Assembly: GCA_016714975.1 (NCBI GenBank)
Contig: JADKBR010000019.1
Location: 124,001 to 188,000, forward strand
Reading direction: 5' to 3'
Length of the DNA: 64,000 bases
DNA from: Candidatus Dechloromonas phosphorivorans
GTDB lineage: Bacteria > Pseudomonadota > Gammaproteobacteria > Burkholderiales > Rhodocyclaceae
Shown here: piece by piece, positions 36,133 through 45,222 of the stretch
Numbering within the stretch: the stretch's first letter is position 1
Layout: each line of letters begins with the position of its first letter
Made by a program: the position numbers and the translations under genes
The notes under the pieces: generated by a model
Databases searched by the model: none
Told to the model about the DNA's origin: nothing
Seen by the model: the letters and a program-made list of their open reading frames with translations, nothing else

Positions 36133-38064
36133 ATGAAGTTTCCAGCCCTTCTCCTTGCCTTGTTCGTTTCGTTGCCGCTTTTCGCTCAGGAAGGCCGCGA
36201 CAGTACCTATCTTGCCGCCCGCGATGCCTTCCGCGCCGGCGACCGTGCGCGACTCGACCGCGCCGCCGGGCAGATCGGTAACCACGAACTCGCGCCTTAT
36301 GTCGAGAATTACCAGTTGCGCATGACCATGGATCAGGGCGACTCGACGGCCTTGCGCGGCTTTTTCGAGCGCTATGAGCGCTCCTATGTCGCCGAGAAGC
36401 TGCGCGCCGACTGGATCCGCTGGCTGGGCAAGCGTGGCGGCGGGAGCGAGATCGTTGTCGAATACCCCAAGCTGATCGCTCCCGAGCCCGATGTCACGTG
36501 CTGGTTTCAGCAAGCGCGGCTGGCCAGTGGAGACAAGGCTGCGTTCGATGACGTACAGCAGCTCTGGCTGACCATGCTTGAACCGCCGGAAGCGTGCCGC
36601 GCGGTGCTCGATGCGCTGATCCGGGACAACCGGGTCACGATCGACGACATCTGGGCGCGGGCGCATCGACAATTCGAGGCTGGTCGCACCGGTCCGGCCA
36701 AACTCACGCTGGCCGCGTTGCCGGCCGGCCAGACAGCCGACGCCAAGGCGCTCGACATGGTGATCGGCAGTCCGATGGGTTATCTGGCAAAGCAGCCGGC
36801 CACCTGGAGCGCCAGCCGGACCGGTCGCGAACTGGCCGCGCTGGCGATTCAGCGCGTCGCCGCCAACGACCCCCGTGCGGCAGCGGCCGAACTCGGAAAA
36901 CTGCAAGGGCGGATGCAGGAACCGGAACGCCAGTGGGCCTGGAGTCAGATCGGCCTGCAAGCGGCGAAGCGCCACTATGGCGAGGCGCTCGCCTGGTATG
37001 CGCAAGGCGGGGAGACGCCGCTTTCCGACGAGGGCGCGGCATGGAAGGTGCGCGCCGCACTGCGTGCCCACGACTGGAGCGTAGTGCTGGCGACGATCAG
37101 CGAAATGCCTGCGGCCCTGGCAGCACAGCCCGAATGGATCTACTGGCTGGGCCGCGCCTACAAGGCGGGTGGCCTCACCAGCGAGGCCGAGGCATTGTTC
37201 GAGAAAATCGCCGGACAGGCCAGTTTCTATGGCAACCTGGCCGATGAGGAACTCGGGCGCAAGATCCTGACGCCGCCGAAAGCCAAGGCGCCGACCGCCG
37301 AGGAACAAAAGGCGGCCCGTGACAATCCGGCGATCCGCCGGGCGATGGCATTCTTCCGGCTGGAAATGCGCACCGAGGCGGTCAGGGAATGGAACTGGTC
37401 GCTGCGTGGCATGGACGACCGCGAGTTGCTGGCGGCGGCTGACCTGGCACGACGAAACCAGATCTGGGACCGCGCCATCAACACCGCCGACCGAACCAAG
37501 AGCGAGCACGACTTCACGCTACGCTTCCTTGCCCCCTACGGCGATCAGGTGCGCCCGGCGGCGCGGGATCAGGCGCTCGACGATGCTTGGGTTTATGGCC
37601 TGATGCGCCAGGAAAGCCGCTTCATCACCAGTGCCAAATCGAATGTCGGCGCTTCCGGTCTGATGCAGCTGATGCCGGCCACCGCCAAGTGGGTCGCCAA
37701 GAAGATTGGACTCCGAAATTATGACCACGGCCGGGTAAACGACACCGAAACCAATGTGCTGCTGGGAACAAGCTACATGCGGCTGGTCATGGAAAACCTC
37801 GACAACCACCCGGTGCTGACCTCGGCCGCCTACAATGCCGGCCCCGGCCGCGCCAAGCGCTGGCGCGCCGACCGGCCGCTCGAAGGCGCGGTCTATGCCG
37901 AAACCATTCCGTTCAACGAAACCCGCGACTACGTCAAGAAGGTCATGAGCAACTCGGTCTATTACTCGATGCAATTCACCGGGCGCCCGGATTCGCTGAA
38001 GGCACGGCTGGGGGTGGTCGGGGCGCGCGCCGAAGATGTGCCCAAGGATGCGGACTTGCCTTAA
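36133..38064 (+). CDS. slt: Soluble lytic murein transglycosylase
   Basis: Periplasmic enzyme cleaving peptidoglycan to 1,6-anhydro products. I use ATG 36133, which gives a clean signal peptide (MKFPALLLALFVSLPLFAQ); a GTG four codons upstream is possible. The 643 residues comprise a long superhelical region and the C-terminal catalytic SLT domain, with the catalytic Glu494 in MRQESRF, then SNVGASGLMQLMPATA and AAYNAGPGRAKRW. This is the Slt70 domain order. Confidence 0.94.
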   Translation: MKFPALLLALFVSLPLFAQEGRDSTYLAARDAFRAGDRARLDRAAGQIGNHELAPYVENYQLRMTMDQGDSTALRGFFERYERSYVAEKLRADWIRWLGKRGGGSEIVVEYPKLIAPEPDVTCWFQQARLASGDKAAFDDVQQLWLTMLEPPEACRAVLDALIRDNRVTIDDIWARAHRQFEAGRTGPAKLTLAALPAGQTADAKALDMVIGSPMGYLAKQPATWSASRTGRELAALAIQRVAANDPRAAAAELGKLQGRMQEPERQWAWSQIGLQAAKRHYGEALAWYAQGGETPLSDEGAAWKVRAALRAHDWSVVLATISEMPAALAAQPEWIYWLGRAYKAGGLTSEAEALFEKIAGQASFYGNLADEELGRKILTPPKAKAPTAEEQKAARDNPAIRRAMAFFRLEMRTEAVREWNWSLRGMDDRELLAAADLARRNQIWDRAINTADRTKSEHDFTLRFLAPYGDQVRPAARDQALDDAWVYGLMRQESRFITSAKSNVGASGLMQLMPATAKWVAKKIGLRNYDHGRVNDTETNVLLGTSYMRLVMENLDNHPVLTSAAYNAGPGRAKRWRADRPLEGAVYAETIPFNETRDYVKKVMSNSVYYSMQFTGRPDSLKARLGVVGARAEDVPKDADLP

Positions 38065-38098
38065 CATTTGATTCGTTGCAATTCGGGGGAAAGCAAAG

Positions 38099-40117
38099 AT
38101 GTCCGATGGTGGCGGGGATGAGAGTCTGCCTGTACCGGATGATGCAGGGGAGGTTCTCGCCAAGTGCCGCGCCTTCTTCCTGAAGCAGCTTGGTTGCCTG
38201 CTCCAGGAGGTCGAGCCTTTGCCGGGCGACGCCTTGCAGGCGTTCGTGACAGCGGTCGGCACACACTACGACGAGATGGTTGCGGCGGAACGAACCAGCA
38301 GATTTTCCGGGTTGCACGGGCTGACGGCTTCCAGGTTCGCACTGGTTACTGAAAATGATCTGGAGGCGGACATTCGCCTCAATGCGTTCGCGGCACGACT
38401 CCTGGAGGCGAACAGTGCAGAGCTGTGGCTTGTCTATCTGCGTTTCGTCACCCTGCTCGGGCGTCCCGACTTGTCACCGAACGAGAATCCCGTTGCGCCC
38501 CGGGCCATTGCCAAGGGTTTGATCAGCTTGTCTGCCGCCCTTGGTGACAATCACACCCAGACGCTGCAACGCATCGCGCGCCTGGAAGACTGCCTTCGCG
38601 AGTCTCTGCCAGGTCTCTACGTCGGTTTGAACGAATTTCTGGTCTCCTGCGAAGTTTCGGCGGCCCAGCCGACGATCGTGACGGCGCCCGATGTCATTGC
38701 CCTTGCCCGGTCCGGTGCCGCTGACTCTCTTGTGGCGCTGGGCCCGGCGGTCATCTTGCGGCAACGCCTGCTTGGTAAACCGGCGGCAGGCGTCGTGGCA
38801 TCAACCGGCGGCGCCACTGCCGCCCTTCTGAACCAGGCCGTTTTCAGCCGCTTGCTGGCCCGTCTCGATCATCTTGATGTGGCGGGGAGTCCCCCCGTCG
38901 ATGGACAGCCCGCCATGCCTCGTCTCCTGAATGCGACAGAGCTTGGCTTGCCAGCCGGGGCCCCTGAAGCTGCGGTCATCGATACCCTCGCGATGATCTT
39001 CGCGGAGATCTTCGAGTCTCCCACCTTGCCCAATGCCATCAAGTCGGCGCTCGCCGACCTGCAGGTTCCGATACTGCGCGTGGCCATGCTCGATTCAAGC
39101 CTCTTTACGGCGGATGCGCATCCGGCCCGCCAGTTGCTCGACAAGACAGCGCGTGCCGCGGTTGGTCTGCCGCTCCATGCTTCATCGGAGCATCCGCTCT
39201 GCGCCAGCATCCAGAAAGTAGCTGCCCGCGTCCGTGGCGAATTCATCAACGACACGAAGGTTCTGTCCGAGCAGGTTGCCGAACTCGACAGGTTGATCGC
39301 CGAACGCGATACGGCGACCGCGCAGGCCGCTTCGGCTTACGGCCCCCTGCTACAGAGCCTAGAGCAAAGCGACCTCGTGGGATCGCGTAGCCGTCAGTGG
39401 ATCGACAGGTTCTGCAAGAATTCTGCTGTGCCGTCGCGCATTGCAGATTTTCTCCGCGCCCATTGGCAGAGGGTCTTGTGCCAGATCGGGATCGAATGCG
39501 GGGAGGATGGCCCCGAGTGGCAGGAACACACGGCGGTGCTGGACAAGCTGCTGTGGAGCATTCAGCCGAAAGTGGAAATCGACGAGCAAAAGCGGCTGAT
39601 GCGTGAACTTCCGCAGATCATGCAGGTACTTTCCAACGGAATGCAGCGGGTGTCGGTCCCGGAGGCAATCCGCGACGAGTTTCTTGACACGTGCTTTGCT
39701 CTGCAGACAGCGGCAATGCGCGGCCGTGAATTGCCGCCGTCAGTCCCGGCGCGACCGGTGCCGGGTATGGTGGCGGTGTCCAGCGAACTGTGGGCGGGTG
39801 ACCACGTGCTGAGGATCTTCGATCTCGCCGGTGGTTGGGGGCCGCCCGGTCACTCCCGGCGGTCGCCGGTACGCACGGGTGACTGGCTGGCATTCCGCCT
39901 CGCCGAAGATCAGGCCCTTTGCGGGCGCGTCTGCCACATCGGCACAGCTACCGGCAAACTGTTGCTGGCCAATCCCGACTGGGATTTTGCCGTGGCGCTG
40001 AACCCGGCGATTGTCGAGAATCAGGTCCAGGACGGCCGGGCCAGCATCAGTTCGCGGATTTCCCTGTTCAACGCTGCGGCCGAACAGGCCTTGGGCAAGG
40101 CCCCGGTTCTGCGCTGA
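38099..40117 (+). CDS. DUF1631 family protein
   Basis: The 672-residue cytoplasmic protein has the DUF1631 N-terminal pattern (FALVTENDLEADIRLNAFAARL, then ENPVAPRAIAKGL) and a long helical middle. The C-terminal part (about 560-650) contains short beta-strand stretches (GDWLAFRLAEDQALCGRVCHI) that look PilZ-like in secondary structure, although no clear c-di-GMP residues are visible. The function of the family is unknown. It lies between slt and an NDUFA9-like gene. Confidence 0.8.
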   Translation: MSDGGGDESLPVPDDAGEVLAKCRAFFLKQLGCLLQEVEPLPGDALQAFVTAVGTHYDEMVAAERTSRFSGLHGLTASRFALVTENDLEADIRLNAFAARLLEANSAELWLVYLRFVTLLGRPDLSPNENPVAPRAIAKGLISLSAALGDNHTQTLQRIARLEDCLRESLPGLYVGLNEFLVSCEVSAAQPTIVTAPDVIALARSGAADSLVALGPAVILRQRLLGKPAAGVVASTGGATAALLNQAVFSRLLARLDHLDVAGSPPVDGQPAMPRLLNATELGLPAGAPEAAVIDTLAMIFAEIFESPTLPNAIKSALADLQVPILRVAMLDSSLFTADAHPARQLLDKTARAAVGLPLHASSEHPLCASIQKVAARVRGEFINDTKVLSEQVAELDRLIAERDTATAQAASAYGPLLQSLEQSDLVGSRSRQWIDRFCKNSAVPSRIADFLRAHWQRVLCQIGIECGEDGPEWQEHTAVLDKLLWSIQPKVEIDEQKRLMRELPQIMQVLSNGMQRVSVPEAIRDEFLDTCFALQTAAMRGRELPPSVPARPVPGMVAVSSELWAGDHVLRIFDLAGGWGPPGHSRRSPVRTGDWLAFRLAEDQALCGRVCHIGTATGKLLLANPDWDFAVALNPAIVENQVQDGRASISSRISLFNAAAEQALGKAPVLR

Positions 40118-40181
40118 TGCCCCAAAGCTGACCTGTTTGGCTTAGAATCCCAGTTTCAAAGAATAGTTTCCGGGGTTCGAC

Positions 40182-41144
40182 ATGGACATCAAGAAAGTCT
40201 TGCTACTCGGGGGTAGCGGTTTCGTTGGCACCTATATCGCCAACCGCTTGTCGCAGCGCGGGATGGAAGTCACTGTCCCGACGCGTCGTCGCGAGCGGAC
40301 CAAGGCGCTGATCATCCAGCCCAATGTCGAGATGCCGGAAGTCAAGATCAGCTCGGAAGAGACGCTGGTGTCGCTGATGCAGGGCCAGGATGTCGTTATC
40401 AATCTGGTCGGCATTCTGCATAGCCGCGATGTCCAGTTGCCTTACAGCAAGGACTTTGCCGAGGCTCACGTCGAACTGCCGAAGAAGATCGTCGCCGCCT
40501 GCAAGAAGGCGGGCGTCCGTCGCCTGGTGCACATGAGCGCCCTTGGCGCCAGTCCCAAGGGGCCTTCCGAGTATCTTCGCTCGAAGGGCGACGGCGAGGC
40601 CATCGTGATGGCTGCCCAGGGCGATCTGGATGTCACCGTGTTCCGCCCGTCGGTCATCTTTGGCCTCGGTGACTCCTTCCTGTCGATGTTCGCCGGGGTC
40701 TTGCGCAATCTCCCATTCTTTCCGCTTGGTTTCGGTCAGGCTCGGTTCCAGCCAGTTTGGGCGGCCGATGTGGCGGACGCCTTTGTCGACAGTCTGAACA
40801 ATCCGGCAACCTTCGGTCAGGCTTACGACCTGGTCGGGCCCAAGGTATACACATTGCGCGAACTGGTCGATTACACCGCCGCGCTGGTGGGCAGCACAGC
40901 CAGGGTCATTGCGCTGCCGGAAGGGCTGGCCTACCTGCAGGCGGGGTTGATGTGGCTGGCGCCAAACCCGCTGATGTCGCCCGACAATCTGCGCTCGATG
41001 GAGGTCGACAGTGTCTGCGACAGCAACTGCAAGTTGCCGGCCAACTGGAAACCGACAGCACTGGAAGCGATTGCCCCGACCTACATTGCCCACAATACTC
41101 CGAAGGGCAAGCTGGATCGCTTCCGTTTCCGCGCAGGAAGATAG
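40182..41144 (+). CDS. Complex I NDUFA9-like NAD(P)-binding protein
   Basis: The 320-residue atypical short-chain dehydrogenase starts with the dinucleotide-binding motif VLLLGGSGFVGTYIANRL (residues 6-23). The conserved stretches GQDVVINLVGIL and RLVHMSALGAS and the VFRPSVIFG segment resemble the eukaryotic complex I accessory subunit NDUFA9 and bacterial relatives. The catalytic YxxxK appears as YLRSK. Bacterial members may act in quinone or lipid metabolism; the substrate is unknown. Confidence 0.88.
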   Translation: MDIKKVLLLGGSGFVGTYIANRLSQRGMEVTVPTRRRERTKALIIQPNVEMPEVKISSEETLVSLMQGQDVVINLVGILHSRDVQLPYSKDFAEAHVELPKKIVAACKKAGVRRLVHMSALGASPKGPSEYLRSKGDGEAIVMAAQGDLDVTVFRPSVIFGLGDSFLSMFAGVLRNLPFFPLGFGQARFQPVWAADVADAFVDSLNNPATFGQAYDLVGPKVYTLRELVDYTAALVGSTARVIALPEGLAYLQAGLMWLAPNPLMSPDNLRSMEVDSVCDSNCKLPANWKPTALEAIAPTYIAHNTPKGKLDRFRFRAGR

Positions 41145-41160
41145 ACTTCATCTGCCGCCG

Positions 41161-42399
41161 ATGAAGATATACATCGTCGGCGGAGCAGTGCGCGATGAAC
41201 TGCTCGGACAGGTAAGTGCTGACCGCGATTATGTTGTCGTCGGCGCCAGTCCGCAGGTCATGCTGGAAAAAGGCTTTCGCCCGGTCGGCAGGGATTTCCC
41301 GGTTTTCCTTCATCCTGTAACGCTTGAGGAGTATGCGCTCGCTCGGACCGAGCGCAAGACCGGTAATGGCTATCATGGCTTCAGCTTTCATGCGGCGCCG
41401 GATGTCACTCTGGAAGACGACCTCGCGCGCCGCGACCTGACCATCAACGCGATGGCCAAATCGCCTGACGGTGCCTTGGTGGACCCCTTCCGCGGTCAAC
41501 ACGATTTGCAGGCCAAAATTCTGCGTCATGTCGGCCCGGCCTTCGCCGAAGATCCCGTACGCATCCTGCGCCTCGCCCGTTTCGCGGCGCGCTTCGCTGA
41601 ATTCACGGTGGCGCCGGAAACGCTGGCGCTGATGCGCGCCATGGTTGCCAGCGGCGAAGTCGATCATCTGGTCTCCGAGCGGGTCTGGCAGGAACTGGCA
41701 AAAGGCTTGATGGAAGCCAAGCCGTCGCGCATGTTTGAGGTCTTGCGCGAATGCGATGCCCTGGCAAGACTCTTGCCGGAGACAAGTGCGTTGTTCGGTG
41801 TGCCGCAACGGGCGGACCACCATCCTGAAGTCGATGCCGGCGTCCACACCTTGATGGTCGTTGACGAAGCAGCGCGCCACGGGTTTTCACTGGCTGTCCG
41901 CTTTGCCGCACTGACCCATGACCTCGGCAAGGCGACTACGCCGACTGACATCCTGCCCCGCCACCATGGCCATGAAATGCGGAGTGTGCGGCTGGCCGCT
42001 CAGCTCTGCGATCGGTTGCGGGTGCCCAACGAGTGCCGCGATCTGGCACTGCTCGCTGCGCGCTATCATGGCGACATTCACCGTGCCGGCGAGCTGCGCG
42101 CGACCACACTGGTGACCTTGCTGGAGCGCGCCGATGCGCTGCGTCGCCCGGAGCGCTTCTCGCAATTGCTGGAAGTCTGCCAGTGCGACTTCAATGGCCG
42201 CCTGGGCTGGGCGGACCGCTCCTACGCAAGCGCCGGACTGCTGCTGGCGGTTCTGGCTGCGGTGCGCGAAGTCGATGCCGGCGCCATCGCCGCTACCTGC
42301 ACAGACAAGGCGAAGATTTCCGGGCGGATTCACGCCGCGCGGGTTGCCGCCGTCAAACGCCTGCTAAATGAGACGCGAGACGAGCAGGAGGAGTGCTGA
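41161..42399 (+). CDS. cca: CCA tRNA nucleotidyltransferase with HD domain
   Basis: Adds or repairs the CCA end of tRNAs. The 412 residues start at ATG 41161 with YIVGGAVRDELLG and the metal-binding DRD at 21-23, then RRDLTINAMA and the ATP/CTP-selecting EDPVRILRLARFAAR region. A C-terminal HD domain (HHPEVDAGVHTL, FAALTHDLGK) adds phosphohydrolase activity, as in the E. coli enzyme. It overlaps the convergent DUF2905 gene by 36 bases at the 3' end. Confidence 0.95.
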   Translation: MKIYIVGGAVRDELLGQVSADRDYVVVGASPQVMLEKGFRPVGRDFPVFLHPVTLEEYALARTERKTGNGYHGFSFHAAPDVTLEDDLARRDLTINAMAKSPDGALVDPFRGQHDLQAKILRHVGPAFAEDPVRILRLARFAARFAEFTVAPETLALMRAMVASGEVDHLVSERVWQELAKGLMEAKPSRMFEVLRECDALARLLPETSALFGVPQRADHHPEVDAGVHTLMVVDEAARHGFSLAVRFAALTHDLGKATTPTDILPRHHGHEMRSVRLAAQLCDRLRVPNECRDLALLAARYHGDIHRAGELRATTLVTLLERADALRRPERFSQLLEVCQCDFNGRLGWADRSYASAGLLLAVLAAVREVDAGAIAATCTDKAKISGRIHAARVAAVKRLLNETRDEQEEC

Positions 42400-42561
42400 C
42401 AGCAGGAGTGTCGTAGTGAACGGTAGATAGTAGGTGCGGCCGCGAAAACGGACGGCGATATCGCCAGGCAGCTTGCCAAAACGGACGAAGCGGGCGACAT
42501 GCGGAGCCAGCATGCCGAGCAAAAAAATGGCGATTACCAAGGTCAGAATCCACTTCAGCAT
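42364..42561 (-). CDS. DUF2905 small membrane protein
   Basis: The 65-residue protein has two hydrophobic helices (about 1-22 and 43-62) joined by the conserved LPGDIAVRFRGRTYYLPFTT loop of DUF2905. The start is ATG 42561 (MLKWILTLVIAIF); GGAGGG lies 13 bases upstream. Function unknown. It is convergent with cca and its 3' end overlaps it. Confidence 0.85.
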   Translation of the reverse strand: MLKWILTLVIAIFLLGMLAPHVARFVRFGKLPGDIAVRFRGRTYYLPFTTTLLLSALLLLVSRLI

Positions 42562-42624
42562 GTCGACTTGCGCTACCCTCCGGAAGCCGCATTTAAGCAT
42601 GCTTCACCCACCAATTGAGTTGCA

Positions 42625-43434
42625 ATGACAAATACCGAAAAAATCAGCGGCATCGAGCTTTTCTCCTGCCTGCCAACGCACAAGACGGATCGCCCTCCTC
42701 TGCTTTTCATCCATGGCGCCTTTGCCGGCGGCTGGATGTGGACCGACACCTTCATGCCCTTTCTGGCCAAGGCAGGCTTTCCTTGCTACGCGCTCTCCCT
42801 GCGCGGACACGCGGGCAGCGACGGTCGCGAGCGCCTCGACTGGCATTCGATCGCCGATTACGTCGACGATCTGACGACGGTGGTCGACTGGTTGGGGAAA
42901 GAGCCGGTCCTGATTGGGCACTCGATGGGTGGCTTCATTGTCCAGAAGTACCTCGAGCGCCACACCGCACCTGCTGCCGTCTTGCTCTGCTCGGTGCCTC
43001 CACAGGGGCTGGTTGCAGCCCAGTTCCATCTGCTATTCAGGAAGCCACACCTGTTCATGGACCTCAACAGCATCATGGGGGGCGATCATTCCGATACCAG
43101 TACGCTGCGCGAAGCCCTGTTCGCCGGTGAGGTTGATGAGGCGATGCTGGAGATCTGGCTGCGTTCGATGCAGGCGGAGTCGCACCAGGCGCTGTGGGAT
43201 ATGTCGATGTTCAACCTGCCCAGCCTGCACGGGATGAATCGACCACCGATGCTGATTCTTGGCGCCGAGCACGATGTTCTGGTGCCTGCCTTCCTGGTTC
43301 AATCGACGGGCCAGAGCTATGGCCTGCCGGTTCATATCTTCCGTAACATGGGCCATGCAGTGACCCACGAGAAAGAATGGCCGCTGGTTGCCGGGATGAT
43401 CGGCCACTGGCTGGATGGTCAGATCGTGGTTTGA
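42625..43434 (+). CDS. Alpha/beta hydrolase
   Basis: The 269 residues show the alpha/beta hydrolase fold: the oxyanion region LFIHGAFAGGWMW (about 27-39), the nucleophile elbow GHSMGG (Ser near residue 99), a late acidic residue in LGAEHDVLVP and the catalytic His in MGHAVTHE. Family members are esterases, lipases or peptidases; the substrate is unknown. It is a single gene with a 63-base gap to the divergent DUF2905 gene. Confidence 0.87.
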   Translation: MTNTEKISGIELFSCLPTHKTDRPPLLFIHGAFAGGWMWTDTFMPFLAKAGFPCYALSLRGHAGSDGRERLDWHSIADYVDDLTTVVDWLGKEPVLIGHSMGGFIVQKYLERHTAPAAVLLCSVPPQGLVAAQFHLLFRKPHLFMDLNSIMGGDHSDTSTLREALFAGEVDEAMLEIWLRSMQAESHQALWDMSMFNLPSLHGMNRPPMLILGAEHDVLVPAFLVQSTGQSYGLPVHIFRNMGHAVTHEKEWPLVAGMIGHWLDGQIVV

Positions 43435-43542
43435 GCCGCTTCCGAGGCGGGCCATGTCCTGGTCACGACGGGGGCGCTTTCTTGCATTTGTCGGCGATTC
43501 GCGCGACCATACGACGATATCAAACGGGATATTGCCAGAGAA

Positions 43543-44517
43543 ATGAGTGACAGCGATCGAACCGCAGAAAGCAGCCGGATTCTCGATGCCATCCGCGCCA
43601 AACGAGACCGCCGCTCGTCGACGGTCGACGATATCGCGGAACTCGAAGCGTCGCTGATTGCCGATATCGAGGCGTTCGATCTCAACGAGGCTGAGCGCAA
43701 CGCGCGTCGTGAGCAAAACGGAACTTCAGGGGGAGGGGGCGTTGGTGATACCGTGTGGGGATTCCCCGAGATCGTGCCGGCTGGTGCGGTCCGTCATCTC
43801 GAACGGCGCCAGTCGGTCCTCCAGGATTACGGTCCCGGCGGAAAAGACCCGCAACGAATCACTCAGGGCAGCAGTCTCCTGGGTCAGTTGCGTGTCCAGG
43901 CGGACAATCGCCAACGCGAGCTGCATTCCGACATGGCGCAACGCTCGGCCAGCAGCAACGCGCTGGACAAGGCGCTCAAGCAGATGTTCTTCTATCTGCA
44001 TGCTCTCGTACAGCAGCTCAATATCGTCAAGCCGGAGATTCCGCGCAAGTACGAGGTGGCTGGCGATGCCGTGTTCAGCGATCTGGTGTGGCAGGAAGGT
44101 TTTTCTGATTACCGGACCCGGTCACAGAGTGCCGGGGCGATGGTCGAACTGGTCACGCTGTCGTACCAGCTGGCGGCGCCCAGTAATTTCACCATCAAGC
44201 GTGACGGCCCGGCAGTCGAACGTATGCGCGCCGTTCTTTTCGACTATGGGCTGCAGTTTACCTGCAACGAATTCAAGAACCAGCGCAGCTATGTCGAGCG
44301 TGCCGAATTCGAGATTCGCGGCCAAATCGGGGTAAGTGCCCGCTGGAAGGCGGACTTCGCCAAAGGTGTTCTGGTTCTCGAGGGGCGCAACCTCGAACGT
44401 CTGGGCAGCGCCAGCTACACCGTTCGTCCGGAGGCGGTCGATCAGGAATTGCTGGACGAATTCGGGCGCCTGGTACTGGTTCTGCCCAATCGTTTTCGGG
44501 CACTGGCTAAGCGCTAG
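43543..44517 (+). CDS. Protein of unknown function
   Basis: I do not recognise this 324-residue protein. The N-terminal 70 residues are highly charged and helical (ILDAIRAKRDRRSSTVDDIA), followed by a Gly-rich patch, a helical middle (SALDKALKQMFFYLHALVQQ-like, about 145-165), and a C-terminal domain rich in beta strands (YVERAEFEIRGQIGVSARWK). It has no signal peptide or membrane segment. Length and codon use look like a real gene. It has no operon partner; the next gene is convergent. Confidence 0.7.
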   Translation: MSDSDRTAESSRILDAIRAKRDRRSSTVDDIAELEASLIADIEAFDLNEAERNARREQNGTSGGGGVGDTVWGFPEIVPAGAVRHLERRQSVLQDYGPGGKDPQRITQGSSLLGQLRVQADNRQRELHSDMAQRSASSNALDKALKQMFFYLHALVQQLNIVKPEIPRKYEVAGDAVFSDLVWQEGFSDYRTRSQSAGAMVELVTLSYQLAAPSNFTIKRDGPAVERMRAVLFDYGLQFTCNEFKNQRSYVERAEFEIRGQIGVSARWKADFAKGVLVLEGRNLERLGSASYTVRPEAVDQELLDEFGRLVLVLPNRFRALAKR

Positions 44518-44570
44518 AGTCTGCTTCGGCGTTCGGGCGCGGCGCGATTTGCCATCTCTCCGTGGTTGTT

Positions 44571-45044
44571 TCAGGGCGCGCCATCGAAACCCGACGCCGA
44601 GCGGTCGAGACTCTCGATGAAGCTGGTGGCCAGGGCAATTTCCTGCAGGAAGCACACCAGTCCGGCGATCAGGGCAAGCATGGCGGCAATGAAGAGGCCG
44701 GCGATTGTGCTTGGCAACTCGACATGCAGTTCAGCACCGATGAAGAGGGCGGCGATGACCAGGCAGACGAGCAGGTCGCAGACTGTGCACAACGTGATGG
44801 CCCAGTGGATCAGGCGGGCGCGGCGAGCGAGCGAGATGATCGTCGTCTGGGTTTGTTGACGATGGTCTCGGGAAGGCTCTGCGACGAGGTCTCGCTCCAG
44901 GGCATGAAAGCGGTCGATGACCCTGGAGAGGCGATTGGTCAACACGCCAAGCAATGCACCGACGCCGGCGAGCAGGAATACCGGGGCGACCGCCAGCTGG
45001 ATGACGTGGGCGACGGTTGAAACCTGGCTTGAGAGTTCGATCAT
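44571..45044 (-). CDS. DUF2721 membrane protein
   Basis: The 157 residues contain three hydrophobic segments: VIQLAVAPVFLLAGVGALLGVL near 14-35, then two more around 80-105 and 115-140. The conserved motif TNRLSRVIDRFHAL follows the first helix, as in DUF2721. I start it at ATG 45044 (MIELSSQVST); the open frame continues upstream, but that part is not protein-like. Function unknown. Confidence 0.82.
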   Translation of the reverse strand: MIELSSQVSTVAHVIQLAVAPVFLLAGVGALLGVLTNRLSRVIDRFHALERDLVAEPSRDHRQQTQTTIISLARRARLIHWAITLCTVCDLLVCLVIAALFIGAELHVELPSTIAGLFIAAMLALIAGLVCFLQEIALATSFIESLDRSASGFDGAP

Positions 45045-45222
45045 GGCAGGGTCTCTGGGGTGGTTGTCGGCTGCGATGCACCGGAGCCGTTGTCGGGACG
45101 ATCGATCCGGTCGATTCGGGCAGCCAGAACTATCCCACGATTTTCCACTCTGAACCAAGTCCGATGGGAGATCACTCCGGTCCCCGCAGGGCATGCTCCT
45201 GAAATTTCAAACCGACGATGTC

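Noticed and set aside
36121..36133. GTG 36121 as the slt start
   Set aside because: ATG 36133 gives a cleaner signal peptide. The longer form adds only four residues and cannot be excluded.
35767..37509. 580-codon open frame on the minus strand opposite slt
   Set aside because: It lies over a clear Slt gene and the cyclo-ligase gene and has no protein-like pattern.
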